The notes beneath the pieces were generated by a model that saw nothing but the letters and a program-made list of their open reading frames with translations, was not told the DNA's origin and did not search any database. A stretch of DNA of 64,000 nt from Physcomitrium patens (Eukaryota > Streptophyta > Bryopsida > Funariales > Funariaceae): the NCBI RefSeq assembly GCF_000002425.4, contig NC_037253.1, forward strand, positions 187,169 through 251,168, written 5' to 3'. Numbering within the stretch: position 1 is the first letter of the stretch; every line of letters begins with the position of its first letter. The position numbers and the translations under genes are program-made. This document shows positions 34,901-46,899 of this stretch, piece after piece.

Positions 34901-37640
34901 TACACCACCTTAGTGGCACTCCCCAAAATAACAAAAAACTCCAAAAAAAACAATGGTTTTGGGTCATTTCAAGACCACTCGGACATCTCGCTTGTGGATT
35001 TTCACAACGCCAATTTGCAGTCAATCTCTTCACTGACAGTCTGGGTTTGTAATACATGGTGCAGTGAATCTGGGCAATCATCCTCGTGAAGGATTGGACC
35101 AGGTACATTGTACGAGGAGGAATTCTAATTTCGGAAGCTGAACGGAGACGAGCATCGGTGAGTCTAAGCGACGGAAAGTGTGGAGAATTAATTCTATTCG
35201 TCCGTCGTTCCTCGGTTGTGGATGTCGCAATTTTTACTGTAACCCCTCAAATAGTAGCGAAGTATTTCGTATTGCGCCTACAAAAAGCTCGAAATCGGTT
35301 ATGGATAAAAAGGAGGCTTGAAAGTTATACCTTTCGTGCAGGCAGGTCCATGACCTCATCAACCAAGAGCCTGTTGCTCGGAATAGAGGGGAATCTGTGT
35401 GAATGTGGAAGCGAAAACAAGGAAATTGCGATTCCCGAACACCCGGCGTTTCCAGGGAAGTGACTGGTGGGGGAATCGAAGACTCACATTACTCGCGCGC
35501 TACTACCCGACGAATTATCAGATTTAGAGCGTCTCTTGCGACATAGTCTGTCACTGCATTCGATCGCGACGATAGCACAAACTGACGTTTCTAGGGTCTC
35601 CTAAGGTGGGTCGTTTTCACGATCTTCTGGGACTGTCGGGCGTTTTGAAAGTTGCAGTACTGTGACGTGCAGGTCGAACACGAAGCATTTCAAGTACATG
35701 GTTGGATCAGTCTTGTCAGTATCTCTGGCGTCGACAAGGTGAGGGATCTGGAGAAAAAACAGTTGTGAAAAACGTTTCGCTGACACCACGAGAGAACAAG
35801 GTTTACCTTTGTGATGTGCAGTAATGGGAGACGGGGTAGTTGGAACTTGGGGCACATCAGTCGATATTTGAGAGCTTTTGAAGTTCAAAGTCTAGGTGAA
35901 GTGCTGGTGGAACTCTGAGAGGGTCCTGGTTCACTCAAACTCTGGTGACACTAGAGTTATGAGAGTAACGAACATTGCCTTTCGGTTCAATGTAGGCATC
36001 GTCGAGGTTGTTGCGCTGGTCTGCTGTACATGTTCATTCACTTCAACGGTTTTGACAAGAAAAAAGGGAGAAAGAGAATTCTTGTTCTCCTCAAATAACT
36101 TCTATACTTCGGAGGCACCTGAAGTTTGCAGCTGGAAATGTTCCTGCAATTCGGAAGAGCACTTTCCAGAATCGGTATTCTGAAATTCTAGACTGGATTC
36201 AGTAATGTCGTGCGAAACCCAATGTTGTCCGCTGGTAGAGTAGGTGCTTCCGTGATTGTGTGGGACGATTTTAATACTCAGTGCCACTAGTTAGCGCAAG
36301 ACTTTTTTCATTTTCTGCAATGTCATGTTTCCCAGTCGAATGTTCTTCAACGTAGTAGAAGCGGATGACTGTCAAGGCTCTCGTTGTTCGGTCTGCACTT
36401 GCCGTATCTGACGTGAGCCTCGGACCTCATCTATCGCTGTCCTTGGCGGAGTCTTCGACTGGCGTTGTCTCGAGGACACCCTAGCCTAATGATTTGCAAG
36501 TCCACTTCCAATCAAGGGACCTCATACATCAGTCCCATCCACTTGTGTGAGCCCGGAATTTATTCCGCTACGTGCCAAACGTATCCGAAGGCGTAAACTA
36601 TTACAGCTTTTTCCCCCAAAGTAACAATGTCGACATAGAGACATCCCACCGGTTTTCTCAGTCATGCAGTACAGTTTACGATCGAAACGGCGTGTAAGTA
36701 CGTGCGGGTTTTCACATTCTGTTCACCAAGACAGTTCCGGATTCCCCAGGTCTATCGCCAGCCTAGTGTGATCTCATGGAATATGAAAAGTGGTCCAAAC
36801 AAACAGCTCTATTCTCGTTTTTTTGGTTCGACGTGTCATCATCGGTGGACAAGAATAGTGTCGTCCTCATGAGTTCCTTATTTACTTGGAGCAAGATCAA
36901 ACTCATGATCTCTGCTCTACAAATGCGCACTCTGTTTGTCCTCTCTTGCCCAGCAGTTGGATATGCAGCTCTGCATTATGCCACCGCATGCTTCTGGTGA
37001 CAAAAGGTGCTTGCAGCTGGCTACCTTAGCGTAGCTTCGGACATCCAAATGCGGCAGCGATACTCGTAGTGGTGGAGTTCGAGGGAGGGATATGAGAGAC
37101 AAGGCGACGAGTAGCTTCGGTTTCCGTAACACATCATAGGAAGCAGGTGTGAGTTTATTGGTCTCTGAGTCCCGATTTTTTTTTTTGTGGGTGAAGATTT
37201 TATTGTTTGAATCGAAACTCCCCGTAAATGATCTTACAACATAACGTTCCGTTGCGAAATGTTGAAGAATACGAGGAAGTATCACGTCTGTGATCTGAAT
37301 GCTCGTCAATCGTTCTTCCTTGGCTATGGTGCCGCTTCTCGTGCCTCCTTTCGTTAAATGCACCGCCCAAGTGTTGAGAGAAGCCACCTCCAATCCCAGT
37401 CCTGCTCGAAATTGTCTGAGGCAGATTGGGTGCGCCTGTAGAGTTTCCGCTTGCACCCGAATTGGCGTCATTTTTAAACGTGTTCATGTAATAACCGTCC
37501 CTCCAATGCGTGATGGACAGATCGAACGAGGCCTTCCTCAACTTGTCTCTCACAATCTCGGCTAGGCAGAGGGGACAAAAGCTGAGTCGTTCTCTGTAAA
37601 GACGATTGACGGGCCACGGTGAAGACAAGGGACACAGAAG
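31990..37640. other. GC-balanced region without a recognisable gene
   Basis: About 5.6 kb have gene-like base composition but no frame that I can assign to a protein family on either strand. Several longer frames (for example around 32.6-33.06 kb minus and 35.09-35.46 kb plus) lack an ATG at their start and have no family features. The region may contain untranslated exons, a non-coding transcript or an eroded gene. The only clear structure is a 32-bp tandem duplication at 34137-34200. Confidence 0.4.
34137..34200. repeat. 32-bp perfect tandem duplication
   Basis: Two identical head-to-tail copies of a unit beginning CTGCCCGGATGAGGGAGTTA, followed by the first seven bases of a third. It is GC-rich compared with its surroundings. 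Confidence 0.9.
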
Positions 37641-37652
37641 GCGGTCGCAGAC

Positions 37653-40600
37653 ATGGGGTCCTTAGGAAAGGAGGAGTTCCAGCGGATCGCGTACCCCCAC
37701 GTCCGTCGGGATGAATCGGTGATTGACTTTTACCACGGCGTTCCAGTCCCGGATCCTTACCGCTGGTACGGTTTGTCACTTCCCGCTCATTCGATTTTGA
37801 ATTTGAGAGATTGCTCCAAATGGGTTCCTCCAGTACTCTTCCGATTATTCATTGTCCCTGAAGCCAAATCCCCACCTCAGTTTTGAAAGCAGGCAGAGGG
37901 AAATTTATTTGCGAATTTCCACAACCTAGGAATTGTCTGTAGCCTTCACGGCGTCATTCATCGTGTTCGTGGAGCTCACATTTCCGACAAGGAATTTTAA
38001 AATCCCAAGGCTAATTATAAACGTCCTCTTTCAGGTTGGAGAACCCAGATGCTCCTGAGGTGAAGGACTTCATTGCAAAGCAAGTTGAATTGGCTGACGA
38101 GGTGCTAGCGGGATGCGACACGCGGGATAAGTTTAAGGAGAAGGTTACTGCTATGTACAATTATCCTCGTTATGGATGTCCTACCAAACGCGGCAAGTAT
38201 TACTTCTACAATCACAACACTGGCCTTCAGTCTCAAGCTGCGCTTTACATTCAGGTTATTGTTTCTTCAGTCCTTACTCTCCATCTCCCATCTCACTCTA
38301 CTTTTGCAGAACCTCTATTTTCCTCAAGCTCATTCCAGTTGTAGTAGAAATGCACCTACTTTTAGAGTTTTATGAGAATCGTTTCCACTTTCATAAAAAT
38401 TGTGGTGGTGTCTGTGGATTTGCAGGACATCGAAACTGGTCACTCCGAAATTGTGCTCGATCCCAACACGTTGAGCAGTGACGGCACTGTGGCTCTGTCG
38501 ACGAAAAGGTTCAGCGAGAATGCGGAATTTTTGGCCTACGGACTGAGCTCAAGCGGAAGTGATTGGCTCACCATCAAAGTCATGCGTGTGAAGGATCGAG
38601 TCGTGTTGTCCGACACTCTCTCTTGGGTGGGTTTGTCAAATCTTCAGTAATTTGTTGGAGAATGATTGTATTGACAGGGGCGTGTTCGGCATGCATTGTA
38701 TTAGCTATTCCGCGATTACTGACGTGGAGCCTTGTAACCTTGGTGCCAGGTCAAATTCACGTCCATAGCTTGGACTCACGACCACAAAGGTTTTTTCTAT
38801 AATCGATTCCCAGAGCCCAAGTGTGTCACGCTCAACACCAACTCTAATTCTTCTATCAATATAGCTGTCACTTCTTAGATGACTTAGCTCTGTTTTTAGT
38901 GGCTTGTTCTATTCCTAACTGCACACTATCTGCAGCAATTCTAATTTCCTCTGGCCTCTCCGGATCATTGATTTAACACTCTTTTTGGTGACATCCGTCC
39001 AGAAAGCGAGATGGCACCGATGCGGGAACTGAAACTGACATAAACTTGTTTCATGAGTTGTACTACCACTTTCTCGGCACCAATCAATGCGAGGATATCT
39101 TGTGCTGGAGGGATATAGAGCACGGATCGTGGTTAACTGATGCTAAAGTATCCGAGGATGGCCAGGTTTGTTATCTGAGTCCTTGCTCCTGCTCCTTACT
39201 GCGTCATTTCTCTCACTAACATTTCTCTCACTAAACCACAGACGCTCTATCCTTCACAAATTTAAGACGTCGTATTCTGTATTTCTGTGCAGTACTTGGT
39301 GCTGTCTATCAGTGAAGGATGCGATCCAGTGAACAGACTCTATCTCTGCGACCTTTGTGCACTTTCGGGTGGTTTGGCAGGTTTTCTTGGAACGAATACG
39401 TTGCTACCTTTCCAAAAACTCGTCGATTGTTTTGAGGCGCACTTTGATTATGTTGCCAACGATGGCCCAGTCTTTACGTTCTACACTAACAAAAATGCGC
39501 CTAGGTATAAGGTATCCAGAGTCGACGTTGGAAATCCGGCTGTCTGGTCTGACGTGATTCCGGAATCACACAGCAATGTAATTACGTCTGTAAAATGTGT
39601 TAATAGCAACCAACTGCTGGTGTGCCATATCAGCGATGTGAAGCATGTGCTTCAAATACACGACCTTGAGACCGGCGATTTTATCAGGAGACTTCCCATT
39701 GAGATCGGCACAGTGAACAGTACTTCTGGCTCTCGCCGCGACCCCGAGGTTTTTTTCAACTTCACCAGCTTCTTGACTCCCGGAACCGTCTACAGGTGTG
39801 ATCTGAGCGCTCCCGAGCCGGAGCCGCAGGTGTTGCGTGAGGTTGGCCCTTCCAATTTTGATCGCTCTATCTTCGAAACCAAGCAGGTGCGCAGTCGGTT
39901 TTTCTATTCTACAAGTCTCCCCCGTTGCAAAGTTAAATACTGCAAAGGAGCTTTGAAATCATGCAGTAAAATGCTTCTATGTTCCAAATGCAAGATCTAA
40001 TTCTTGATCTGCCAGGTTTTCGTGACAAGCAAGGATCAAACTAAGGTCCCCATGTTCATAATCTCAAGGAAGGGTTTAGTCAAAGATGGCAATCACCCAG
40101 CGCTCCTCGTCGGTTACGGAGGATTCAACGTTAGCATGACACCCAACTTCAGCGTATCCCGCCTCGTTCTCGCTCGCCATTATGGAGCAGTCGTGGCAGT
40201 AGCCAACATCCGGGGAGGTGGGGAGTACGGAGAAGAGTGGCACAAAGATGGCACGCTTTCCAAGAAAAAGAATAGCTTCGATGATTTCATTGCATGCTCT
40301 GAATTCTTGATCCGCGAGGGCTACACACAATCCAACAAATTGTGCATTGAAGGATCCAGCAATGGCGGATTGCTTGTGGCTGCGTGCGTCAATCAGGTGA
40401 TTTCAACCTCCGAGTCAGTGGTGTTGCTAACAATCTCCTGAACATGGGATACTGTGCAACTTTTGTATCTCATTTCCTACTCACCTATTTTCCTCCTTTG
40501 CTCTCCAGAGACCTGAACTTTTTGGATGCGCCTTGGCTCATGTGGGCGTGATGGACATGTTGCGATTCCACAAGTTCACAATTGGTAAGCTGTAGCGTGT

Positions 40601-41558
40601 TCTGTCACCGTTTTCTTCCACGTGGAGCAGATGAGTCTTTTATGAAGCAACCATTGCAATTTGAGGCCGAGCAATGTCTTGAGATTTGCAACTTCACAGT
40701 GGTACTGTACGAGGAGAGCTAAAAAGTATAGGAGGTTTTTGACCAAGATCTTTTGACCTGGTAATCCCGCAGGACATGCGTGGGTAACAGATTATGGCTG
40801 CTCAGACAAGGAAGACGACTTCCATTCTCTCATCGAGTGAGTGTTGAAAAGTAGCTACATAAAGTCTCCTGGATCACTGCAAAGAACTGAGTCGCCGGTG
40901 TTGATTGAGTTCATGAGATGCTCATGTGCTAGGTTGTTCAGCTCTAATTCTTAATTTTGGACAATCCAGGTACTCCCCATTGCATAATGTATGGAGACCG
41001 TGGGAAAAGCTGATTGGAGTGCAATACCCTCCAATCATGCTCTTGACTGCTGATCACGACGATAGAGTGGTGCCCCTTCATTCTCTAAAACTCCTTGCGG
41101 TAAGAATGCATCAAGTAAAAGTGCTGTATTGTTGGGTTTAACACAAGCACAACTGTTGGCCTTTCACTAATCTCCTCTTCCGGCACATTTGACCATTTCT
41201 AAACTTTGATGCTCACGTTGTTTGAATGTGAATTAGACCCTCCAGCACGAGCTCTGCACTAGCGTGGAGGATAGTCCGCAAACGAATCCCATCATAGGGC
41301 GCATTGATAAGAAAGCAGGACACGGGTGTGGACGGCCCACACAGAAAATGGTGAGTACCATCAGGCTCTTCAGTGCAGAATGCCACCTGATTGCGCTACT
41401 TATAACCAGATGGGAAAGTTTACTCAATGTCGGATGCGCAATATTTTGCGAGAATTGATCAATAGACTTGTATTTTTGTTTCTTGCGTGCAGATTAATGA
41501 AGTTAGTGACACATATTCTTTCTTCGCCAAGATGACACGATCCTCATGGGTGGAATAG
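37653..41558 (+). CDS. Prolyl oligopeptidase (peptidase family S9A)
   Basis: A cytosolic serine peptidase that cuts short peptides after proline. Twelve exons (37653-37765, 38035-38254, 38426-38626, 38750-38820, 39003-39165, 39293-39886, 40016-40396, 40509-40584, 40773-40836, 40970-41099, 41237-41350, 41493-41558) join in frame to 730 residues, the normal length. All introns are GT-AG. Residues to about 75 and from about 430 on form the alpha/beta-hydrolase domain; the middle is the seven-bladed propeller. The catalytic triad is visible: Ser in [10 protein letters not shown], Asp in [13 protein letters not shown], His in [10 protein letters not shown]. The oxyanion-region [13 protein letters not shown] is present. 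The nucleophile motif is GSSNGG instead of the commoner GGSNGG, a mild change outside the Ser itself. The start ATG gives the usual [21 protein letters not shown]. The gene looks intact. Confidence 0.95.
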
Positions 41559-44543
41559 GGCTGCGAGGAATTTGCATAGAAATTCGATTTTTGGGCTTCA
41601 ATTCTCGGAGGTCTCATCTTTAATATCTTGCACCTATATTTTGTAAGGAGCTGAAATACTCGCAGGGTAGCTGAACATATAAATACGCGCACCGTAGTCT
41701 TGTTACCTTGCGAAATTGGAGTTTAGCAAGGTGAGCACCAGCATTGAATCGTAAAGCTGACTGCTTAAGTTGCGTCACAGCTGTGACTCCAAACAATTTT
41801 GATCCCTCTTCTTTTTATTGACATCTATATATATATATATATATATATAGACATACATATACATTTATATATTAATTATATATTTTCACAAGCTGCTGAA
41901 TGTAGTAGCGGGTACACCATTTCGAACATTTTCTGTTGCAAGAACACATTCCATGTATGCAGCTTGTGACCGATGGTTCTTACATCAAATAAAAATTGCC
42001 CAATAGTCGTTCCATCACACAATCGCTCTTATCTACATATCGGCTCCGGCTCCTTAGTGTTATACGAATGATACTGCTAACAGAAGATGCAGATGACTGT
42101 GACTAAAAGATTCATTTTAACGGTGGTCTTCAGTGCAAAGTACCAGTGGTTTCTTCATCAAACGTCGCAATTTTTAACGTCGATTGACATTCGTTTCCCT
42201 TACACATCGAGAGTAGAATGGGACTTCAAGACTCTGATGTGCGGGAGGACACACTCTACAAATTCTCAACTGACTTTTCGCTGCAAGATGTGCCGCATAT
42301 CAAGCAGTACGATATGACCTTGTCAAATCCCATATTATGCAACAACCTTGATGTCATTCCAAGCAGAACTCGAGTGGATTTGAAGGCTCCCCTGTTCCTC
42401 ATCGAAATATTGGTAATTGCTGGACTGGCTCATACTAGGTGTCCAGTATGTGTCCCCTTAACAAGAATACCGCTCCCTGTGGATATGATGCATGTGAAGA
42501 CTTTTATTCCCGCAATGTGTAATTGACGTTATTGATGGGCGATTTGGGCAAGACACCCACTAGATGCTGCGAACCCTAATTTCGAATTAGGATATCAATT
42601 GAAAGGCTGATTAACCCTGCAAATACAGAAGGGACTTTGCGATGCTTATGCAGTGCTTTCTCTTCAGTAAGAGTCCCAGAGTGGTCCCAATTGACCATCA
42701 TTTAGTACTAATGCAATTCATAAGAGTTGAATTGACATCTGTTAAGTTTCCGGCCGACTAAATCAAGATATATACGCCAGACTTTCTCACCGGCAGCGGC
42801 AAAGCTTTTGGAATCCTCGCAAGCGATAAGGCAGCAAGCATCCAGATTCGCACGGTCGTCAATCCATTAAAAGTGAATCAGTGTTGCCGTAGGATCGAAG
42901 TGGAAAGTGGTCGTGCGTCATTACTGCTGTCGGTTGGATGCACCGCCCTGTTCAACTTTTGAAACTTGAAAGTCATGTTCTGCACGGGAAGATTAATTTT
43001 TTGATTCCCAACAACCATGCGACTTGGATCGACATGCAGCGAATGGAAGATATCACTAATTCAAGCTGCGTGGCGGTGACGTTCGAATGTGCTAAAATGC
43101 AGAAATTCAATCCTAACTCTTCTGTTCGATGCCTCCAATTGCTCGTCCAAGAATCAGCTATACCTGGCCAGATTGGAGTTCTTGCAAGAGCTAGTATCCG
43201 TTCAGAATCGAAGACTACCAAGTCAGTGATGAATGTTACGAATTGATAGTCACCGGAAGTACTTAATGATGCTTCCGGTGTGGGTTACACGGGCTGTGTC
43301 TACCGGCCTCCTCTCTTATACTGAAGTTCATTCAAATGCAGAGCCAGAAAAAGGCGAGTTTATGCACGATTCACAGCGAGAGGCAGGCTTGAGTTCTGTA
43401 ATTTCGGATTCGTAGCTGGTAACCGGTGTCCATGAAATGCCCATTCAGTCCCCATGCTGCTTGAGAATCCACTCAAATTGAAAGCACCGACACTCTTCAG
43501 AACTGGACACTATACCTGAGCAAATCTGTGTACAACTTGCTTTCCTATTGCTGAAGAGCACATTTCGATGGCCGTTCACCGATATTTTTCGCTTTGACCG
43601 AATTTTAATTGTTGATTTGCCAGTTGGTTTACCTTACACAATGAGTAAGCTGGATTCGACGAGTCAACATTCACATTAGATTACTTCTAAGTTGAGTAAA
43701 TAATTTTGTTTTGTGATTAGATTGCAATTCAAAGTTGACGCTTCCAGTGAGTGGTTTAGATGAGTTTAGGCATGAATCTGTGGAATCATGAGTTGCGTAA
43801 GCAAACTTTCTATCCAACTTCCACGATTACGATTGGCAATTGATTCGCAGGTTTGTAATCTAAATACAGTGCGAGGCATGATAAAAAAAATTGAAGCATC
43901 TGCAAGAGGCTCTGTGCTCTGCCAAAGTTTGATTCTCAAGTGCCACAATTCGATGCAATCGACGCAGATGAATACATTGCTAATATCATTAGGCCGCTTG
44001 CAATGAAGAGTTTCAAGAGCTTGGGCATGCATCGATAATTCAAATCATAGCACCCCACAAGCTAGACGAGATTAAGAGCTTCTTATAAAAGTAGAATGGT
44101 CACAATTACTCAGATGGAATCGTCTATCATTAGAGTCACGATACGATTTCTTTACTAAATCTTACAAATGAGCCTTATTGGTATAAATTTCGCCGAAGCG
44201 TACACAATTGTATGAATGATACATGAGTTTTCACCTTCAAAGCCCACAATATCCGAAGGCCAACCACAAAGATCTGTAAAACCATGTACATAGTATCCTC
44301 TATTATACAGCTGCAGAAAGATCAAAAAAATTCCATTAATCTATGACAAGAGGATCTCCGATGGTGAAATTCAAGTGCAACTGCCCACAAAGCAGAATTA
44401 CGGCTGTATACGGGCATGGATAGTTTATCAGCAAGGACAAGAATGACAGGAGCCACCACGCTATACCTGTCTTCGAATCCCAGAGAACGTCAAGGAGAGA
44501 CCGAGTCAATGACGCAACAGTTGGAAAGGATTCATACGCCAAT
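41559..44543. other. Convergent region between prolyl oligopeptidase and dehydrin-like genes
   Basis: About 3 kb of balanced composition with an (AT)n run at 41826-41849. It should hold both 3'UTRs. Short ATG frames at about 42218-42526 and 42938-43246 (+) encode about 100 residues each but have no feature I recognise. I do not call them genes. Confidence 0.45.
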
Positions 44544-45131
44544 TTACTGCTTGTTCTTGGGAGATTTGAGGTTGTGCAATTTGTCCATGAACTTGGACAG
44601 GAACCCTTCCTTCTTGACGCTGTCCTCCTGAGGGCCTGGGTGCGGGTGGCCTTGATTGTCAGTGAGAGTGGCCCCGCCGTGAGCGTTCGTCTCTCCTCGA
44701 GGATTTGTGGGGTGCGGCCAAGGGCCTGGTGCGCCCGAACTTGCCTTCTTGTGTCCCTCATCCTTTCCGAAATCGTTGCCTGCTGGTGGGCCGGTGGGAT
44801 CCAAGGAGTGGCCCGTGAACCCATCACCAGAGGTTGTTCCGTAGGGGCTGGATTCGGGCGTGGCCCCGACACCGGAGCCGACGCTTGAATGAGGCGAGTG
44901 GTGATGATCCTTCTTCACACCTCCAAACAGATCCTTCACTTTGTTCACCATGCTTTTCTTCTCTGCTGGGGGCGCAGCGCCAACCAAGTTCGGATCCCCC
45001 GGCTTCAACTGCTTCTCAGGTTGTGCTGTGAAGGAGTCGTCAGTGGGCACTGCGCTGGAGGCCGTCGGCTGGTCCACTCCTCTGCCTTCGTTAAGACCCT
45101 TTCCCTGAACGTCCACATCAGGCGCAGCCAT
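44544..45131 (-). CDS. Dehydrin/LEA-like hydrophilic protein
   Basis: The 195-residue product is extremely hydrophilic and rich in Gly, Pro, Ser, Lys, His and Asp, as expected of intrinsically disordered desiccation-protection proteins. Two lysine-rich amphipathic segments stand out: KKSMVNKVKDLFGGVKK (about residues 59-75) and, near the C-terminus, KKEGFLSKFMDKLHNLKS. The latter resembles the dehydrin K-segment that folds on membranes. Between them lie GTTSGDGFTGHS and Pro/His-rich stretches. There is no Y-segment and no Ser run that I can see. The start is the first ATG (ACATGGCTGC, a good plant context). Single exon. An ACACGTGT box about 430 bases upstream fits ABA or drought control. Assignment to dehydrins is tentative; a lineage-specific LEA protein is equally possible. 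Confidence 0.65.
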   Translation of the reverse strand: MAAPDVDVQGKGLNEGRGVDQPTASSAVPTDDSFTAQPEKQLKPGDPNLVGAAPPAEKKSMVNKVKDLFGGVKKDHHHSPHSSVGSGVGATPESSPYGTTSGDGFTGHSLDPTGPPAGNDFGKDEGHKKASSGAPGPWPHPTNPRGETNAHGGATLTDNQGHPHPGPQEDSVKKEGFLSKFMDKLHNLKSPKNKQ

Positions 45132-45385
45132 GTCCTGTGTCTCGGTTTCACTCACACAATGCACCTCTATCCGCTCGAACCGGAACAGCGACTGGCAAGT
45201 ACTGACCAGCAGGTGCTACAAATCTCAAATTCCCCTAACCTCGGCTTCGATTACAACAGTGACAACAACGTACCCAACGAGACAAACCCCTCAAGATTCT
45301 CCTGCAGCTCCCAGTGACTAATTGGAGCTCCAGACGGAGGCGAGTTGAGAGAGAGAGTGAAATAATGCATGCACGATTGCGAGCC

Positions 45386-45392
45386 TATAAAA
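45386..45392 (+). promoter_or_regulatory. TATAAAA element, plus strand
   Basis: CCTATAAAAGAG is an excellent TATA box reading away from the dehydrin-like gene. A TGCATGCA RY-type box lies just upstream (about 45367-45374). The minus strand has GCATATATGGC at about 45411-45421, a candidate TATA for the dehydrin-like gene itself. Together they suggest a bidirectional promoter. Confidence 0.4.
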
Positions 45393-45562
45393 GAGAAAAG
45401 CTTCCAAATGCCATATATGCAGAGCCTGCAGCGGGTGGATTGAGAGTGTCACGCGCAAGGGAACCGACGGGGATTGCGCAGCTGCCGGTGTGGTGAAGGA
45501 ATCGATCCAGGAGAGTGTCGTTCACCAGGCTGGAGCTTCGTAACTTCCATGAGTATGGCAGG

Positions 45563-45570
45563 ACACGTGT
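45563..45570. promoter_or_regulatory. ABRE / G-box ACACGTGT
   Basis: Palindromic ACACGTGT, the core of ABA-response elements bound by bZIP factors. A CACGCG element resembling coupling element 3 lies near 45450. The position upstream of a dehydrin-like gene supports a functional role, inferred from sequence only. Confidence 0.5.
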
Positions 45571-45693
45571 TGAAGAAGCGCGCTGTGATTCTATACCGAA
45601 ACGAGGCTCGCCGTCCTGTCACGGGGTTTCTGGAAGACCCACGCTCGAGGGTCCCACAATGGTGAGCCCCATCACACAGCAGTACAGGCGGCG

Positions 45694-46059
45694 ATGCTCA
45701 ATCTGAGTCCCCTGCGGATTCTTCTTGCTTGCTTCATTGCTTTCTGGTTTGACAGATTTGCATGGCTGTTGGACGGCGGGGCGAGCCCACTGCGCATTTC
45801 CTCGCTGCTAAATCCTTCCGCGGTCGACAGCCAGATTGTGGGGGCGGACCCGATGCAGTCCCACGGTTGCGGTGACGGTTCGGAGAACCAGCTTCCACCT
45901 CAGCGGATCTGCACTCCCTTCCGCCATGAGGACGAGCCACTTTCCTCAAGCTTCGCTCGCTTTCCCGGTGGCACGCACGCACACGCTCACGCAAACAAGC
46001 AACTCCCCCGAAGCAGGTTCTGTGGAGGGACACGGCAATTGCAAGGCAACTCTTCATGA
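45694..46059 (+). CDS. Doubtful small secreted-type protein, 121 codons
   Basis: An ATG frame with a hydrophobic N-terminus (MLNLSPLRILLACFIAFWF) that could act as a signal peptide. It is followed by a Ser/Pro/His-rich tail with a THAHAHA run and four Cys. A TATAAAA box lies 300 bases upstream on the same strand. I do not recognise a peptide-hormone family, and base composition alone could produce such a frame. Listed because the position opposite the dehydrin-like gene is suggestive. Confidence 0.22.
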   Translation: MLNLSPLRILLACFIAFWFDRFAWLLDGGASPLRISSLLNPSAVDSQIVGADPMQSHGCGDGSENQLPPQRICTPFRHEDEPLSSSFARFPGGTHAHAHANKQLPRSRFCGGTRQLQGNSS

Positions 46060-46329
46060 AAGAAGGAGCCCATTTCTCTTGCACTTCCCCTACCTAGTTG
46101 TAGTGAGCAACCACTTATGATGATGCAAGTTTATAATGAACTAACGCATTCTTGGTATGCAAGAATGTTGTGTATGTGAAGCTTTAGCAATTATTGTGGG
46201 AATCATATTTGATTAAGAATGAGCAAAGATACATATGGCTTACAATTGAGTAGTACATGAACCTCAAGAATAAATTAAAGTTTTTTGAAGAGACTATTTA
46301 TTTATTTATTTATTTAAAGTTCCTTCTAA

Positions 46330-46600
46330 TAAGGCCTTGTATTTTGTCTTCATAATATTCTTAGATATAGTTGCTTGTTGTTTGCTGGACCATGAGATTG
46401 GTCTAAATGCTTAAATAAATACATAAGAGCCAACAAAATATTTAACATCAATGAAACTTACATAATCAAAATTGGTGAAATCTTGAGGTTTAGAATATAA
46501 ATGAAGAATTTGTTATCAACAAATGCCAAAATTAGTGGTCATTTTCAAATAGAAAAGTATGTGATCAAGGACTTCTAATACTGTTCTTGTAGTTATGTTG
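46330..46600 (-). pseudogene. Copia RNase H remnant
   Basis: Minus-strand reading gives PISWSSKQQATIS followed by a degraded Glu-rich stretch. This is the characteristic RNase H block of Ty1/copia pol (ISWSSKKQ..VA.S..EAEY). Upstream, LDHILFYLKMTTNFGI matches the ILRYLKGT.DFGI block. Confidence 0.8.
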
Positions 46601-46641
46601 TGACCTTGTTGATAATTCATATTGTACATAATATTTTTTCA

Positions 46642-46881
46642 TTATTGTGAATTGGTTAAAATAAATAATTTTTCTACAACATGATAGTAAGTTGTTTCAT
46701 CTAGACGTGAAATGCTTAATTTAGTTTTTAAAATATGACCTTCAAGCATGGGTGTCAATTTTGCAATTGCTTCATCTATTCTAGCATCATTAGGTATTTT
46801 TTTAGTTACTCTTTTAATATAAAAACATGCCTTTAGAAGTCTCAATTTTTTTTTGTATCTAAATACTTTTAAAGTAGCCAT
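46642..46881 (-). pseudogene. Copia reverse transcriptase C-terminal remnant
   Basis: An open stretch of 79 codons includes LTPMLEGHIL, TTYYHVVEKLFILT. It corresponds to the TPML.G......T.YR.VVG.L.YLT block between RT and RNase H in copia pol. On its own it looks like an orphan gene, but the context identifies it. Confidence 0.7.
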
Positions 46882-46899
46882 AAGTCTTTTATTTTATAT

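Noticed and set aside
35086..35463. 125-codon plus-strand frame
   Set aside because: The frame opens with GTG rather than ATG and the product resembles nothing I know; not supported as a gene.
44336..44888. 178-codon minus and 104-codon plus frames
   Set aside because: Other-frame shadows of the dehydrin-like gene, whose hydrophilic product and K-segment-like motifs are far more gene-like.
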